Part shown: in pieces, positions 36,048-45,583 of the stretch
Layout: every line of letters begins with the position of its first letter
Position numbering within the stretch: the first letter of the stretch is position 1
From: Bacteroidales bacterium
GTDB lineage: Bacteria; Bacteroidota; Bacteroidia; Bacteroidales; UBA932
Assembly (NCBI GenBank): GCA_022648685.1
Contig: JALCMW010000003.1
Span: 186,001 to 250,000, forward strand
Direction: 5' to 3'
DNA length: 64,000 nucleotides
The notes under the pieces: generated by a model
What the model saw: only the letters and a program-made list of their open reading frames with translations
Told to the model about the DNA's origin: nothing
Database searches by the model: none
Program-made: the position numbers and the translations under genes

Positions 36048-36563
36048 ATGAAAAAGATATTCGTAATAATAGCTCTTGCGGCATCGGTATTGCTTACGGG
36101 AAGTTGTGATTTTTTCCGTATCATTGCCGGCAGGCCTACTTCGGCGGAAATAGAATTCAAAAAGAGTGAAATAAATGCTGAGAAAAAGGCCCATAAGGCG
36201 AAGCTGGATTCCCTTAAGAAAGCTGAACTGGAGATTTCCGATTCCCTTGCCGTTTTGGATTCAATTGCGGCGAACGGTGAAATCATAATGAATCCTTCGA
36301 AACTCGGAGGGCTGTATACAACTGTCCTGAATGCGAAATATTATATCGTAATAGGTTCTTTCATGGACAAGTCCAATGCTTCGCGCCTTGCCGTGGATGT
36401 CTCCGGAAAAGGTTATGAAGTTACATTGATAAGTTTCAGGAACGGTTATAATGCCGTGGGTGTATGTCCTGGTTCGTCATTAGTGGAAACATACGGACGG
36501 CTAAAGCAACTGAGAAAGCAGCCGTTCTGCCCGAAAGGGGCATGGATACTTGCAAATGAGTAA
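36048..36563 (+). CDS. SPOR-domain lipoprotein
   Basis: 171-residue lipoprotein; signal peptide with lipobox TGSC around residues 17-20. Residues 40-75 are a charged, probably coiled segment (KKSEINAEKKAHKAKLDSLKKAE pattern). Residues 95-168 form a SPOR domain beginning YYIVIGSFMDKSNASRLA. SPOR domains bind denuded peptidoglycan glycan strands at division sites, so a role in cell-wall remodelling at the septum is likely. It is followed after 4 bases by the M28-like/TonB fusion, and both are probably co-transcribed with leuS. Confidence 0.88.
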   Translation: MKKIFVIIALAASVLLTGSCDFFRIIAGRPTSAEIEFKKSEINAEKKAHKAKLDSLKKAELEISDSLAVLDSIAANGEIIMNPSKLGGLYTTVLNAKYYIVIGSFMDKSNASRLAVDVSGKGYEVTLISFRNGYNAVGVCPGSSLVETYGRLKQLRKQPFCPKGAWILANE

Positions 36564-36567
36564 TATT

Positions 36568-37920
36568 ATGAAAAGGATTTTGCTTTGTGCCGCAGTCTTT
36601 CTGTCGGCTGCCACGGTTAGTGTTTTCGCCCAATATAAAGAAAAGACCGCTTATTCCGATCTGTATGACAGTGAGACCGTCTCTGCTCTGAAAGCACATG
36701 TTTCCTATCTTGCATCTGAGGAAATGAAAGGCCGTGCCGCCGGTTCTTCCGGTGAAAAGGCTGCGGCATTATATCTGGGAAATATCTTTTCAAAATACGG
36801 AGTGGATTTGCTCTCCGTAAAGGACGGTGATCTGTTCGGAATTAAAAAGGCTGACGGAGACACGCTGACATCCAGAAATGTCATAGGTTTTATCCAGGGG
36901 AACGATAAGAAATTGCGCAGCCATTATGTCGTCATAGGAGCCCGTCTGGACAATCTGGGGGAGAATACCCTTACAGTTGACGGTAAGGTCCGCGACAGGA
37001 TATATTACGGGGCTAACGGTAATGCTTCCGGCGTAGCGATCCTGGCGGAACTTGCCAGAATGCTTTCCACGAATTCCGCGTTGATTGGACGGTCTGTGCT
37101 TCTGATCGGATTCGGAGCTTCGCAGAATTCTTTTGCCGGATCATGGTATTTTCTCAACAGGGCGTTTTCCGATGTGGGAAATATAGATGCCATGATAGAT
37201 CTTGACATGCTCGGTACCGGAGATTCCGGTTTCTATGCATATACTTCTTCGAATGCCGATATGAACGGCATCATAAATTCTTTGTCAGGTACTTTGCAGC
37301 CGGTAAAGCCGGAAATAATCACACAGGAGCCGTTCCCGTCCGATCACAGGACTTTTTACGCGAAGAAGATACCTTCGGTTTTGTTTACTACGGGTAAATA
37401 TCCCGAATATGACACTGAAAAAGATGTTCCTTCCATTCTTGACTACGATATGATGGAAGATGAACTGGAGTACATATATAATTTTTCGATTTCTTTGCTG
37501 AACGGATCGGGACCGATGTTTGATCCTTCGGCAGTTAAGAAACAAAGGTATGTATCGGAAAAGAATGTCTACGGTTATTTCGATTGTGATCAACGGCCTG
37601 AGTTTCTGGGCAGTGCCGATCCGACGGCATTCATGAAAAAATGGGTTTACCATTATTTGAAATATCCTCAGGAAGCTGTCAGGAATGGTATCCAGGGCAG
37701 GGTTCTGGTTGATTTCATAATTGACAAAAACGGAGATGTCAAAAATGCCAAAGTGGTAAGGAGCGTGGATCCCCTTCTCGACGCCGAAGCCTTGAGAGTA
37801 GTCAATGCTTCTCCGAGATGGCGTCCCGGACGAGTGCTGGGCAAGAAAGTGGATGCTGAAATGACTATTACCATTGAGTTCAAGCTTACCAAGGAAAAGA
37901 CATTCGGAATTAAAAAATAG
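36568..37920 (+). CDS. Inactive M28-like peptidase domain fused to a TonB C-terminal domain
   Basis: 450-residue exported protein, signal peptide MKRILLCAAVFLSAATVSVFA. Residues 25-315 have the M28 aminopeptidase fold (LASEEMKGRAAGSSGEKAAA; YYGANGNASGVAILAEL; SDHRTFYAKKIPSVLF). Of the five metal-ligand positions only D213 and H260 remain; the others are R126 (for His), G151 (for the bridging Asp) and Q186 (for Glu), and the general-base Glu is S185. It is thus a predicted pseudoenzyme. Residues 355-445 form a TonB C-terminal domain (LKYPQEAVRNGIQGRVLVDF, LLDAEALRVVNASPRWRPG). The start at 36568 is preferred over upstream in-frame codons because it begins the signal peptide directly. Confidence 0.87.
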   Translation: MKRILLCAAVFLSAATVSVFAQYKEKTAYSDLYDSETVSALKAHVSYLASEEMKGRAAGSSGEKAAALYLGNIFSKYGVDLLSVKDGDLFGIKKADGDTLTSRNVIGFIQGNDKKLRSHYVVIGARLDNLGENTLTVDGKVRDRIYYGANGNASGVAILAELARMLSTNSALIGRSVLLIGFGASQNSFAGSWYFLNRAFSDVGNIDAMIDLDMLGTGDSGFYAYTSSNADMNGIINSLSGTLQPVKPEIITQEPFPSDHRTFYAKKIPSVLFTTGKYPEYDTEKDVPSILDYDMMEDELEYIYNFSISLLNGSGPMFDPSAVKKQRYVSEKNVYGYFDCDQRPEFLGSADPTAFMKKWVYHYLKYPQEAVRNGIQGRVLVDFIIDKNGDVKNAKVVRSVDPLLDAEALRVVNASPRWRPGRVLGKKVDAEMTITIEFKLTKEKTFGIKK

Positions 37921-37935
37921 AAGTTTGTTTGTGTT

Positions 37936-40701
37936 ATGGATTACGATTACAAGAGAATTGAGAGAAAATGGCAGGCTTACTGGGCCGACCATCAGACTTT
38001 TAAAACAAAAGAAGATTCTTCCAGGCCAAAATATTACGTAATGGATATGTTCCCGTATCCATCGGGGGCCGGGCTTCATGTGGGCCATCCTCTGGGATAT
38101 ATTGCGAGTGATATTTTTGCCCGTTACAAAAGGCTCAGAGGATACAATGTCCTGCATCCCATGGGATATGATGCTTTCGGCCTTCCGGCAGAACAATATG
38201 CAATCCAGACCGGTCAGCATCCTGAAATAACCACTGCCAAGAATATCAAAAGATACAGGGAGCAGCTGGACAGGATAGGCTTTTCTTATGATTGGTCCAG
38301 AGAGGTCCGTACTTGTGATCCGAAATATTACAAATGGACGCAATGGGCTTTTTTGAAAATGTTCGGGAGCTGGTATGACAACTCTGCGGAAAAAGCCCGC
38401 CCCATAGAAGAACTTACCGCTTCGTTCGAGAAAGGCGGCAGCGGCTCTGTAAATGCAGCCTGTGATTCGTATGAAGCGTTTTCCGCCGGCGAATGGAATT
38501 CATTTTCCGAAAAAGAAAAGGACGAAATACTTATGCATTACCGTATTGCTTATCAGGGGGAAACAGCAGTGAACTGGTGTCCCGGACTGGGAACGGTTTT
38601 GGCGAACGATGAAGTAAGGGAAGGCTATTCTGTCCGAGGGGGATTTCCTGTGGAGCAGAAAAAGATGAAACAATGGTTTTTGCGTGTTTCCGCTTATGCA
38701 GGCAGGCTTCTGGACGGATTGGATGATCTGGACTGGACCGATTCCCTGAAAGAAATGCAGAGAAACTGGATAGGACGTTCTTACGGTGCGGAAATGGTAT
38801 TCAAAGCCCATAACGGCGGCAAAGAATATGATATGCACATATTCACGACACGTGCGGATACCGTTTTCGGAGTGACGTTCATGGTCCTCGCTCCCGAAAG
38901 CGATTTGGTGGAAAGCCTTACTACTCCGGGACAGAAAAGTGCCGTGGAGGATTACCTGCGTCTGGTGGCGAAAAAAACGGAAAGGGAAAGGATATCTGAG
39001 ACAAAAACAGTAACAGGTGTTTTTACCGGTTCTTATGCTGTCAATCCTCTTACCGGGAAGGACGTTCCGATATGGATCTCCGAATATGTCCTTGCAGGCT
39101 ACGGAACAGGTGCGATCATGGCTGTCCCGGCGCATGACAGCAGGGATTATGCATTTGCAAAGAAATTCGATCTGCCTATCATACCCCTGATAGCAGGATG
39201 TGATGTGAGCGAAGCGAGTTTCGATGCGAAAGACGGAATCATGTGCAATTCGGGTTTTCTGAATGGAATGAATGTGAAAGAGGCTATCCCGGCTGCGATC
39301 GATTATGTCGAGAAGACAGGCATCGGCAGAAGGAAAGTGAATTACAGAATCAGGGATGCCATATTCTCAAGGCAGAGGTATTGGGGTGAGCCGTTCCCTA
39401 TATATTACAAAGACGGTATCCCGACTGCTATTCCTTTTGACAAGCTGCCCCTTGAATTGCCCGAAGTCGATCAGTTCAAACCTACGGAGACGGGAGAGCC
39501 GCCGTTGGCCAGAGCCAAAAACTGGACATATGACGGTTATCCTCTCGAAACGAGCACTATGCCCGGATTTGCCGGTTCCAGCGCTTATTATCTCCGTTAC
39601 ATGGATCCTCATAATGATAATGCACTTGTAAGCAGGGAAGCCGATTCCTATTGGAAAGATGTGGATCTTTATATAGGAGGAACCGAACATGCTACCGGAC
39701 ATCTTATTTATTCGAGGTTCTGGAACAAATTCCTTTATGATCTTGGTTATGTCTGCAGGGACGAACCGTTCTGCAAACTCATAAACCAGGGAATGATCCA
39801 GGGACGTTCCAATTTCGTTTACAGGGTAGTGAATACCAACACTTTCGTTTCGTGCGGTCTGAAAGACGGATACGAGACCACGGAAATACATGTGGATATA
39901 AATCTGGTCCATAATGACAAACTGGATATGGAAGCTTTCAAAGCCTGGAGGCCGGAATTTTCCAAAGCCGGGTTTATCCTTGAGGGAGGGGAATATATCT
40001 GCGGATATGCCATAGAAAAGATGAGCAAATCCATGTATAATGTTGTCAATCCGGATGAAATCTGTGATACGTACGGTGCCGATACGTTGAGGCTTTATGA
40101 AATGTTCCTAGGTCCTATAGACCAGTCCAAGCCATGGGATACGAATGGAATAGACGGCGTGAACAGATTCCTGAAGAAATTCTGGAGGCTGTTCTGGAAC
40201 GGAGATGAATTCTTGGTAAGAGATGACAAAGCCGGTGCCGAGGAGCTTAAGGTCCTCCACAAGCTTATTTCCAAAGAACAATACGATATAGAGCATTTTT
40301 CATATAATACCGCGGTGAGTTCATTTATGATAGCCGTGAATGAATTGTCCGATTACAGATGTTCCAAGAAAGAAATTCTTGAGCCTCTGGTAATAATGCT
40401 TTCCCCATTCGCCCCGCATATCTGTGAAGAACTATGGGAAGCCCTCGGACATGACGAGTCTGTAACGTATGCATCTTTTCCCGAGTATATTGAAAAATAT
40501 ACCATTGAGAACGAATGCACATATGCCGTTTCATTTAACGGAAAGACACGTTTTACTGTGAGTTTACCCAAAAGCCTGTCTTCCGGAGATGTCGAATCCA
40601 GAATTATGTCCATGGATCAGACTGCAAGATATACGGAGGGAAAGACCGTAGTCAGGGTAATTGTCGTACAAGGAAAGATAGTTAATGTCGTAATAAAATA
40701 A
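37936..40701 (+). CDS. leuS: Leucyl-tRNA synthetase
   Basis: 921-residue class Ia synthetase charging tRNA-Leu. HIGH appears as HVGH at residues 48-51 in [12 protein letters not shown], and KMSKS at 695-699. An additional segment after residue 150 ([18 protein letters not shown] onward) is present, as in other Bacteroidota LeuS, and explains the length above the E. coli 860. The CP1 editing domain lies about residues 260-450 and contains [20 protein letters not shown]. It follows the M28-TonB fusion by 15 bases and precedes two YitT genes by 14 bases. Confidence 0.97.
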   Translation: MDYDYKRIERKWQAYWADHQTFKTKEDSSRPKYYVMDMFPYPSGAGLHVGHPLGYIASDIFARYKRLRGYNVLHPMGYDAFGLPAEQYAIQTGQHPEITTAKNIKRYREQLDRIGFSYDWSREVRTCDPKYYKWTQWAFLKMFGSWYDNSAEKARPIEELTASFEKGGSGSVNAACDSYEAFSAGEWNSFSEKEKDEILMHYRIAYQGETAVNWCPGLGTVLANDEVREGYSVRGGFPVEQKKMKQWFLRVSAYAGRLLDGLDDLDWTDSLKEMQRNWIGRSYGAEMVFKAHNGGKEYDMHIFTTRADTVFGVTFMVLAPESDLVESLTTPGQKSAVEDYLRLVAKKTERERISETKTVTGVFTGSYAVNPLTGKDVPIWISEYVLAGYGTGAIMAVPAHDSRDYAFAKKFDLPIIPLIAGCDVSEASFDAKDGIMCNSGFLNGMNVKEAIPAAIDYVEKTGIGRRKVNYRIRDAIFSRQRYWGEPFPIYYKDGIPTAIPFDKLPLELPEVDQFKPTETGEPPLARAKNWTYDGYPLETSTMPGFAGSSAYYLRYMDPHNDNALVSREADSYWKDVDLYIGGTEHATGHLIYSRFWNKFLYDLGYVCRDEPFCKLINQGMIQGRSNFVYRVVNTNTFVSCGLKDGYETTEIHVDINLVHNDKLDMEAFKAWRPEFSKAGFILEGGEYICGYAIEKMSKSMYNVVNPDEICDTYGADTLRLYEMFLGPIDQSKPWDTNGIDGVNRFLKKFWRLFWNGDEFLVRDDKAGAEELKVLHKLISKEQYDIEHFSYNTAVSSFMIAVNELSDYRCSKKEILEPLVIMLSPFAPHICEELWEALGHDESVTYASFPEYIEKYTIENECTYAVSFNGKTRFTVSLPKSLSSGDVESRIMSMDQTARYTEGKTVVRVIVVQGKIVNVVIK

Positions 40702-40715
40702 ACGGCACATTCAAT

Positions 40716-41636
40716 ATGTTGTCATTCAATAAGATAGTTAGGACTGTATGGGATTATTCCGTAATATCCTTCGGCACTTTGTTGTATTGTATGGCATGGG
40801 ATTCTTTCATGATCCCGAACAACATTGCTAGCGGAGGTCTTACCGGAGCTTGTACCATACTTCAGTTTGCGACCGCCGGCCGCATTCCTGTTCCGTATTC
40901 CTTTGTCATTGCCAATTCCATTTTATTGTTGTTGGGATCTTTGGCACTAGGGAAAGGATTCGGTTTCAAAACAATATATGCCATTGCCCTTTCGACCGTC
41001 CTTTTCAAGATCCTTCCGAATTTCGATTTTCTTAAGTCCATTCCGGGAGAATTCTTGTATGTGGACGAAAAAGTTCTCATTCCTGTCATCGGAGGTTTGC
41101 TTGAAGCCGTAGGAATCGGGTTTATCTTTAAAAAGGGGGGAAGTACGGGGGGTACCGATATAATAGCACTGCTTATCAATAAATTCTGGCCGGTATCTCC
41201 GGGACAAGTCTATTTGTGTACGGATCTGTTCATAATAGCATCGATTCTTTTGGTTCCCGGAAAAACGGTCCAGGATATGATTTACGGGTATATCTCCATG
41301 ATAACATTTTCCCTTATGGTGGACTATGTCCTGCTTGGCAGCAAATCCTCCGTGCAGATACTTGTGTTTTCACAAAAATATTCCGAGATAGCCGATTATA
41401 TAATCAATAATATGGACAGGGGAGTGACGGCTATAAATGCTGTCGGATGGTATACAAAAGAAAGCAAGAAAGTTCTTTTGATCCTTGTCAGGAAGTCCCA
41501 GCTTCCGATGTTATCCAAAGCTATAAAAGACATAGACCATAATGCTTTTGTCAGCGTCAGTCCGGCAAGCGGCGTATATGGGGAAGGGTTCGAAGAAATC
41601 AAAACCGGAATCCACAGAAAGAAGAAAGTCAAATAA
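40716..41636 (+). CDS. YitT family membrane protein (first copy)
   Basis: 306-residue protein of the YitT/DUF161 family: five to six N-terminal transmembrane helices with IPNNIASGGLTGACTIL near residue 33 and the conserved KKGGSTGGTDIIALLINKF near residue 140, then a cytosolic DUF2179 domain (about residues 215-295, ITFSLMVDYVLLGSKSSVQ onward). The function of the family is not established. It is the first of a tandem pair and follows leuS closely. Confidence 0.9.
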   Translation: MLSFNKIVRTVWDYSVISFGTLLYCMAWDSFMIPNNIASGGLTGACTILQFATAGRIPVPYSFVIANSILLLLGSLALGKGFGFKTIYAIALSTVLFKILPNFDFLKSIPGEFLYVDEKVLIPVIGGLLEAVGIGFIFKKGGSTGGTDIIALLINKFWPVSPGQVYLCTDLFIIASILLVPGKTVQDMIYGYISMITFSLMVDYVLLGSKSSVQILVFSQKYSEIADYIINNMDRGVTAINAVGWYTKESKKVLLILVRKSQLPMLSKAIKDIDHNAFVSVSPASGVYGEGFEEIKTGIHRKKKVK

Positions 41637-41666
41637 ATAATATCTATAAATTAAAAAAGAATCAGT

Positions 41667-42635
41667 ATGCCTGTAATAATATTAAGGAAGAATTTCTGGA
41701 CATTTATTAAGGAATATTCCATAATTACGCTGGGAATAATGATATATGTCACCGGCTGGTCGATATTTCTTGTTCCTAACAATCTCGTAGGCGGAGGCGT
41801 GACCGGTATCAGTTCAATAATACAATACGCTGTCGGAATCAAAATGGGTTATTCTTATTTTGTATTGAATGTCCTGTTGCTTATAGCAGCGTTTCTGATA
41901 TTGGGAACGAATTTCGGCGGTAAGACAATATACGCTATACTTCTTGCATCCGTTGGTTTGAACGTTCTGCAGGATATCATTCCTTATTCTATAGTCAGCA
42001 CTCTAGCATTGCAGAATGGAAAGCTGATGTCCACAATAATGGGAGGAATCATGGCCGGTTTGGGTATAGGCATGTCCATATCACAGGGGGGAAGTACGGG
42101 AGGTACCGATATAATAGCGATCATTGTCAATAAATACAGAAACATATCTCCGGGGAAAATGATACTTTCCATGGATGTGGTAATCATTCTTTCGTCATTA
42201 TTGTTTCCGTCTTTTACGGCGGCAAAGACTCTTATTCCTTTTGCCGACAAAGTGACGACGGTTGTCTACGGTCTTATTCTGGTAACTGTGAACAGTTATG
42301 TCATTGATTTGTATTTATCCGGTTCGCGTCAATCGGTGCAGCTTATGATACTTTCCAAGCAGTATGTCAGGATTGCGGATGCAATCACAAATGACCTGCA
42401 CAGGGGAGTGACCGTCCTCAACGGAAAAGGATGGTACACCCAGAAAGACACCGAGGTCCTTATGGTCATAACAAGGAAGACGGATCTTAATCTTCTTCTA
42501 AAATATATCAAGGCGATAGATCCCCAGGCTTTCTTGTCGGTTACTTCGGTGACCGGAGTTTATGGAAAAGGTTTCGATACGATAAAGGGTCCTTTGAAAC
42601 ATATACCTCGTGAAACCGATACCAAGGAAGTTTGA
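41667..42635 (+). CDS. YitT family membrane protein (second copy)
   Basis: 322-residue paralogue of the preceding gene with the same order: hydrophobic N-terminal half with VPNNLVGGGVTGISSII, the SQGGSTGGTDIIAIIVNKY motif, then DUF2179. The pair probably arose by duplication but has diverged well beyond recent copying. It ends the long rightward transcript, with a strong terminator 52 bases downstream. A heteromeric complex of the two is possible but unproven. Confidence 0.9.
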   Translation: MPVIILRKNFWTFIKEYSIITLGIMIYVTGWSIFLVPNNLVGGGVTGISSIIQYAVGIKMGYSYFVLNVLLLIAAFLILGTNFGGKTIYAILLASVGLNVLQDIIPYSIVSTLALQNGKLMSTIMGGIMAGLGIGMSISQGGSTGGTDIIAIIVNKYRNISPGKMILSMDVVIILSSLLFPSFTAAKTLIPFADKVTTVVYGLILVTVNSYVIDLYLSGSRQSVQLMILSKQYVRIADAITNDLHRGVTVLNGKGWYTQKDTEVLMVITRKTDLNLLLKYIKAIDPQAFLSVTSVTGVYGKGFDTIKGPLKHIPRETDTKEV

Positions 42636-42687
42636 TTATAAAAAATGTAAATTTCTTTAAGAAACGTAAAAGAATTTTAGAATATGA

Positions 42688-42716
42688 CCTTACAGGACAT
42701 TCCTGTAAGGTTTTTT
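42688..42716 (+). terminator. Rho-independent terminator after the YitT pair
   Basis: Perfect 10-bp stem CCTTACAGGA / TCCTGTAAGG with a 3-base loop, followed by six T. It ends the leuS-yitT transcript. Confidence 0.9.
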
Positions 42717-42720
42717 GTGT

Positions 42721-42728
42721 TAATTTTG
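42721..42728 (+). promoter_or_regulatory. Putative -7 element for the AraC-type regulator gene
   Basis: TAATTTTG matches TAnnTTTG, directly after the terminator and 65 bases before the ATG at 42793. The -33 region would overlap the terminator hairpin; weak. Confidence 0.35.
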
Positions 42729-42792
42729 GTTCGAATAACAACCACGGTAATTGTCAAGGATTACAAATTAATAACTAAAATAATTTTATCTG

Positions 42793-43881
42793 ATGAAGAC
42801 AAATAAAGCAGCGGAGAGTTTAGGAGAGAGTGAACGATTCATTAGTTATCTCAGATTTGTAGTATTTTTCTCGGCGGTCTTTACGATTTGTTTGGACAGT
42901 CTTTTGTATGAAGCGGTCTCGCTTTTTGTTATTATTGCGGATTTCTCTGCTTCAAATTGCATGTTGCTGCTTTTCCCTGAATTCAGCTGCAAGGGATGCA
43001 GTTCATTGTGGATATGCAAAATTCTTTTGATATTATATTCATTGTATTATGTATCCATTATCGTGTTCCATGGAATTACAGATTATCTTTTATTCTGGAA
43101 ACCGTATTTCCAATTGGATTTTTCAATAATAGCATTGCTTATATGGCTGATGGTAACGAAACGGGATCATTCCCTGATGAAAAAAGTGCCGATCATTGAA
43201 TATTGCAGTAAAATGGTATCTGAAGGCTATTACAGGTTTTTTTGTATATCATTCATGATGTCTGTTATAGTCATAACATTAAGTGTGCTGAAGATAGGAG
43301 GCTTTCTGGAGATGATCCTGTTGTCTGTAATAGCTGTCCTTATGATAATCCTGAACGTGTTGTTTTGTATGTGTGATCTTGGCGGATATGACACTCTTGC
43401 GACGGAAAAGGAAATTCTGGCATTGAAGAAATTTCTCGGGAATACGCAGGGTTCATGCAGAATTTCTGTTTCTTCCGATGAAAAGATGCATGTCCTTTAC
43501 GAAAGGGTGACGGAATACATGGATGCAAACAAGCCTTTCCTTAATGAAGGTTTCGAAATCCTTGATCTTGCTTCTTCCGTTTTTTCAAACAAGACATATC
43601 TTTCAAGGACTATAAATGCATTTTCCGGCCAGAATTTCAGACAATTTGTAAATGGTTACAGGATACGCTACGCCGTAAGGGTATTGAAAGACGATCCTCA
43701 TCTGCGTATGTCGGAAGTCGCCGATTTATGCGGATTCCATAATATTGTGACATTCAATATGGCTTTCAAATTGAATATGCAGGAAACTCCCACGGAATGG
43801 TGCCAGGGGTATCGTGCGTCAATAAGAATCGGAGGAGTCAAACACCGGTATTCTCAGGAAACGAGTATGAGTGAAGCCTGA
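42793..43881 (+). CDS. Membrane-tethered AraC-family transcriptional regulator
   Basis: 362-residue protein. The first 210 residues hold about six transmembrane helices (for example LRFVVFFSAVFTICLDSLLY and FFCISFMMSVIVITLSVL). Residues 245-345 are an AraC/XylS domain with two helix-turn-helix units: LASSVFSNKTYLSRTINAFS and MSEVADLCGFHNIVTFNMAF, with the usual GFHN..TFN..FK pattern. This is an integral-membrane sensor fused to a DNA-binding domain with no cytosolic ligand domain. Targets unknown. It is bounded by a terminator upstream and convergent with mtgA. Confidence 0.88.
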   Translation: MKTNKAAESLGESERFISYLRFVVFFSAVFTICLDSLLYEAVSLFVIIADFSASNCMLLLFPEFSCKGCSSLWICKILLILYSLYYVSIIVFHGITDYLLFWKPYFQLDFSIIALLIWLMVTKRDHSLMKKVPIIEYCSKMVSEGYYRFFCISFMMSVIVITLSVLKIGGFLEMILLSVIAVLMIILNVLFCMCDLGGYDTLATEKEILALKKFLGNTQGSCRISVSSDEKMHVLYERVTEYMDANKPFLNEGFEILDLASSVFSNKTYLSRTINAFSGQNFRQFVNGYRIRYAVRVLKDDPHLRMSEVADLCGFHNIVTFNMAFKLNMQETPTEWCQGYRASIRIGGVKHRYSQETSMSEA

Positions 43882-44619
43882 TTATTTCTTATGATTGCGT
43901 TTCTTTTTGTGATATATCCATTTAGGATATGAGATTTTGTTTTCAAGTCCGGAAATCATATCCGCGCGCCGGCTGACATAAGCGGACGGCATTCCTGCAT
44001 GACGGCGGATAGGATTCGGAAGGCAAGCCGCAATAAGACAGGCCTGTCTCCTTGTCAGATAAACAGCTTTTGTTCCGAACAGCTGTTCAGCTGCCGCTTC
44101 GGCCCCGTATATGCCTTTCCCCATTTCCACTACGTTCAGATATACTTCCATAATTCTCTGTTTGCTCCAGAAAAATTCTATCAGGACTGTGAAATATGCT
44201 TCGAAGCCTTTTCTTATGAAACTCCTTTCAGGCAGAAGAAAAACATTCTTTGCGGTTTGCTGGGAAATCGTGCTTGCCCCCCTTAATCTTTTTCCCCTCT
44301 CGTGGTCTTTTACCGCCTTGTCGATAGCTTCCCAATCGAATCCGTGATGATCATTGAATTTGTTGTCCTCGCTGGCAATTACGGCCCGTGTCATTTCCGG
44401 CGAAATCTTTTTATAAGGCACCCATTTCTTGTGGGTATGGAAACTTGCATCATTACGGTATTGTACCGTTCTGTAAATCATTAGCGGAGTAACATATACC
44501 GGAACCCATCTGAGCAAAACGACCCAGATGACTGTAAATGCCATGAATGCGGCGGGAATTTTTATCAGCAAAAGTTTTTTCAGACTTCTCTTTCCCGTTT
44601 TTTCTTTTTTCCCTTTCAT
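43882..44619 (-). CDS. mtgA: Monofunctional peptidoglycan glycosyltransferase MtgA
   Basis: 245-residue GT51 enzyme polymerising lipid II glycan strands, without a transpeptidase domain. One N-terminal transmembrane helix (about residues 14-34) follows a basic tail. GT51 motifs are complete: [17 protein letters not shown] (catalytic Glu), [16 protein letters not shown], and [22 protein letters not shown]. The C-terminus is lysine-rich. Its gene begins 4 bases after the phage-nuclease-like gene, and both read from the same promoter. Its end abuts the AraC regulator. Confidence 0.94.
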   Translation of the reverse strand: MKGKKEKTGKRSLKKLLLIKIPAAFMAFTVIWVVLLRWVPVYVTPLMIYRTVQYRNDASFHTHKKWVPYKKISPEMTRAVIASEDNKFNDHHGFDWEAIDKAVKDHERGKRLRGASTISQQTAKNVFLLPERSFIRKGFEAYFTVLIEFFWSKQRIMEVYLNVVEMGKGIYGAEAAAEQLFGTKAVYLTRRQACLIAACLPNPIRRHAGMPSAYVSRRADMISGLENKISYPKWIYHKKKRNHKK

Positions 44620-44623
44620 ATGA

Positions 44624-45469
44624 TTAAAATCCGGTCGTATCCAGACGGTATTTAAGACTTCCTAGGTTTTTATAATACAGACAACAGGAATTTTCAATAT
44701 GGCTTTTTCCGGTTCCGCCTATTCTGCCGACAGGAGTTCTGCTCCATGTGCCGGGATCTATCATGAAAAGGACTGGGGATCTGAACGATTCCGGTTTGAA
44801 TCCGAGCAATTTATATGCGGAACCATCGGACCATTCCAGGTCTGCATAGCTCATTACGTCATCCGGTCCAACTTCCCTTGTGAATGATTTAAGGATTTTT
44901 CCCATTCCTCCTGCGACTCGTATATCTGGAAGGGAAGCGTATCTTATCCATTCGTATGAGCGTACGGTTTTGTTGCCCTTGATCCATCTTCTGGCATTGG
45001 AGAACCCGGCGGAGGCCACCATCATTCCTTCAGTGATGCCGTCCGGGCAATTTCCACGGCAATGTTTCACGAACAGTCCGTATCTGTACCTGCATGAAGC
45101 GTCACCGTATCCGTGACAGGCATTCATGAATCCTGATGAAACGGTTTTATCTATTTTTCTTATTTCGCAATTCCTTGCCTGGATATGCCCGAAAATTCCA
45201 ATATGAGCCCTTATTCTTGCTTCCAATTGCCTTTTTTGGCGGTACCATGTATCTTCCGCTATTACGATGGGCCTTTTTTCCATCTTTTCAATTATTTCCG
45301 AAAGTATACCATGCTGTTCTTCGGCTTCGTCAGGGCTTTTGGCCTTTATCGGAACCGCTATGATATTCGCTTTCCCGGAACCGAAAATGACCATATCCCC
45401 GGCTTTCTCTTCGGAAAAAGCTTCGGAGCTGTTTATCAGCAATTTTCTTATTTCATCTGCGAAACACAT
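44624..45469 (-). CDS. Protein with a domain resembling the C-terminal part of phage Hef/homing-endonuclease-like proteins
   Basis: 281-residue soluble protein. From about residue 70 it follows the order I know from phage restriction/homing-endonuclease-like proteins: an EDTW motif, basic [27 protein letters not shown], then [45 protein letters not shown]. The N-terminal nuclease half seems reduced or missing, with only residues 1-65 before the shared part. The domain has a possible acetyltransferase-like role in those phages, but I am not sure. It is encoded upstream of mtgA and divergent from umuDC. It could be a domesticated phage gene. Confidence 0.55.
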   Translation of the reverse strand: MCFADEIRKLLINSSEAFSEEKAGDMVIFGSGKANIIAVPIKAKSPDEAEEQHGILSEIIEKMEKRPIVIAEDTWYRQKRQLEARIRAHIGIFGHIQARNCEIRKIDKTVSSGFMNACHGYGDASCRYRYGLFVKHCRGNCPDGITEGMMVASAGFSNARRWIKGNKTVRSYEWIRYASLPDIRVAGGMGKILKSFTREVGPDDVMSYADLEWSDGSAYKLLGFKPESFRSPVLFMIDPGTWSRTPVGRIGGTGKSHIENSCCLYYKNLGSLKYRLDTTGF

Positions 45470-45483
45470 GGCAAAAATTCATG

Positions 45484-45491
45484 CAAAATTA
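45484..45491 (-). promoter_or_regulatory. Putative -7 element for the 45469-43882 unit
   Basis: Minus-strand TAATTTTG matches TAnnTTTG, 15-22 bases before the ATG at 45469. No -33 box at normal spacing. Confidence 0.45.
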
Positions 45492-45551
45492 TTCTATTGC
45501 TTTCAAATTTCCTATAATTGCCGCCGGCTGTTTTATATAACGATATTTGTT

Positions 45552-45559
45552 TATTTTTG
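45552..45559 (+). promoter_or_regulatory. Putative -7 element for umuDC
   Basis: TATTTTTG matches TAnnTTTG, 25-32 bases before the ATG at 45584. It lies inside the longest frame from 45518, supporting the shorter start. Confidence 0.45.
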
Positions 45560-45583
45560 CATGGTGTGAAAGTTTCCGTTTTT

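Noticed and set aside
40716..42635. Tandem YitT genes as a recent duplication or assembly artefact
   Set aside because: The two proteins share motifs but differ strongly in sequence and length, so this is an old duplication.
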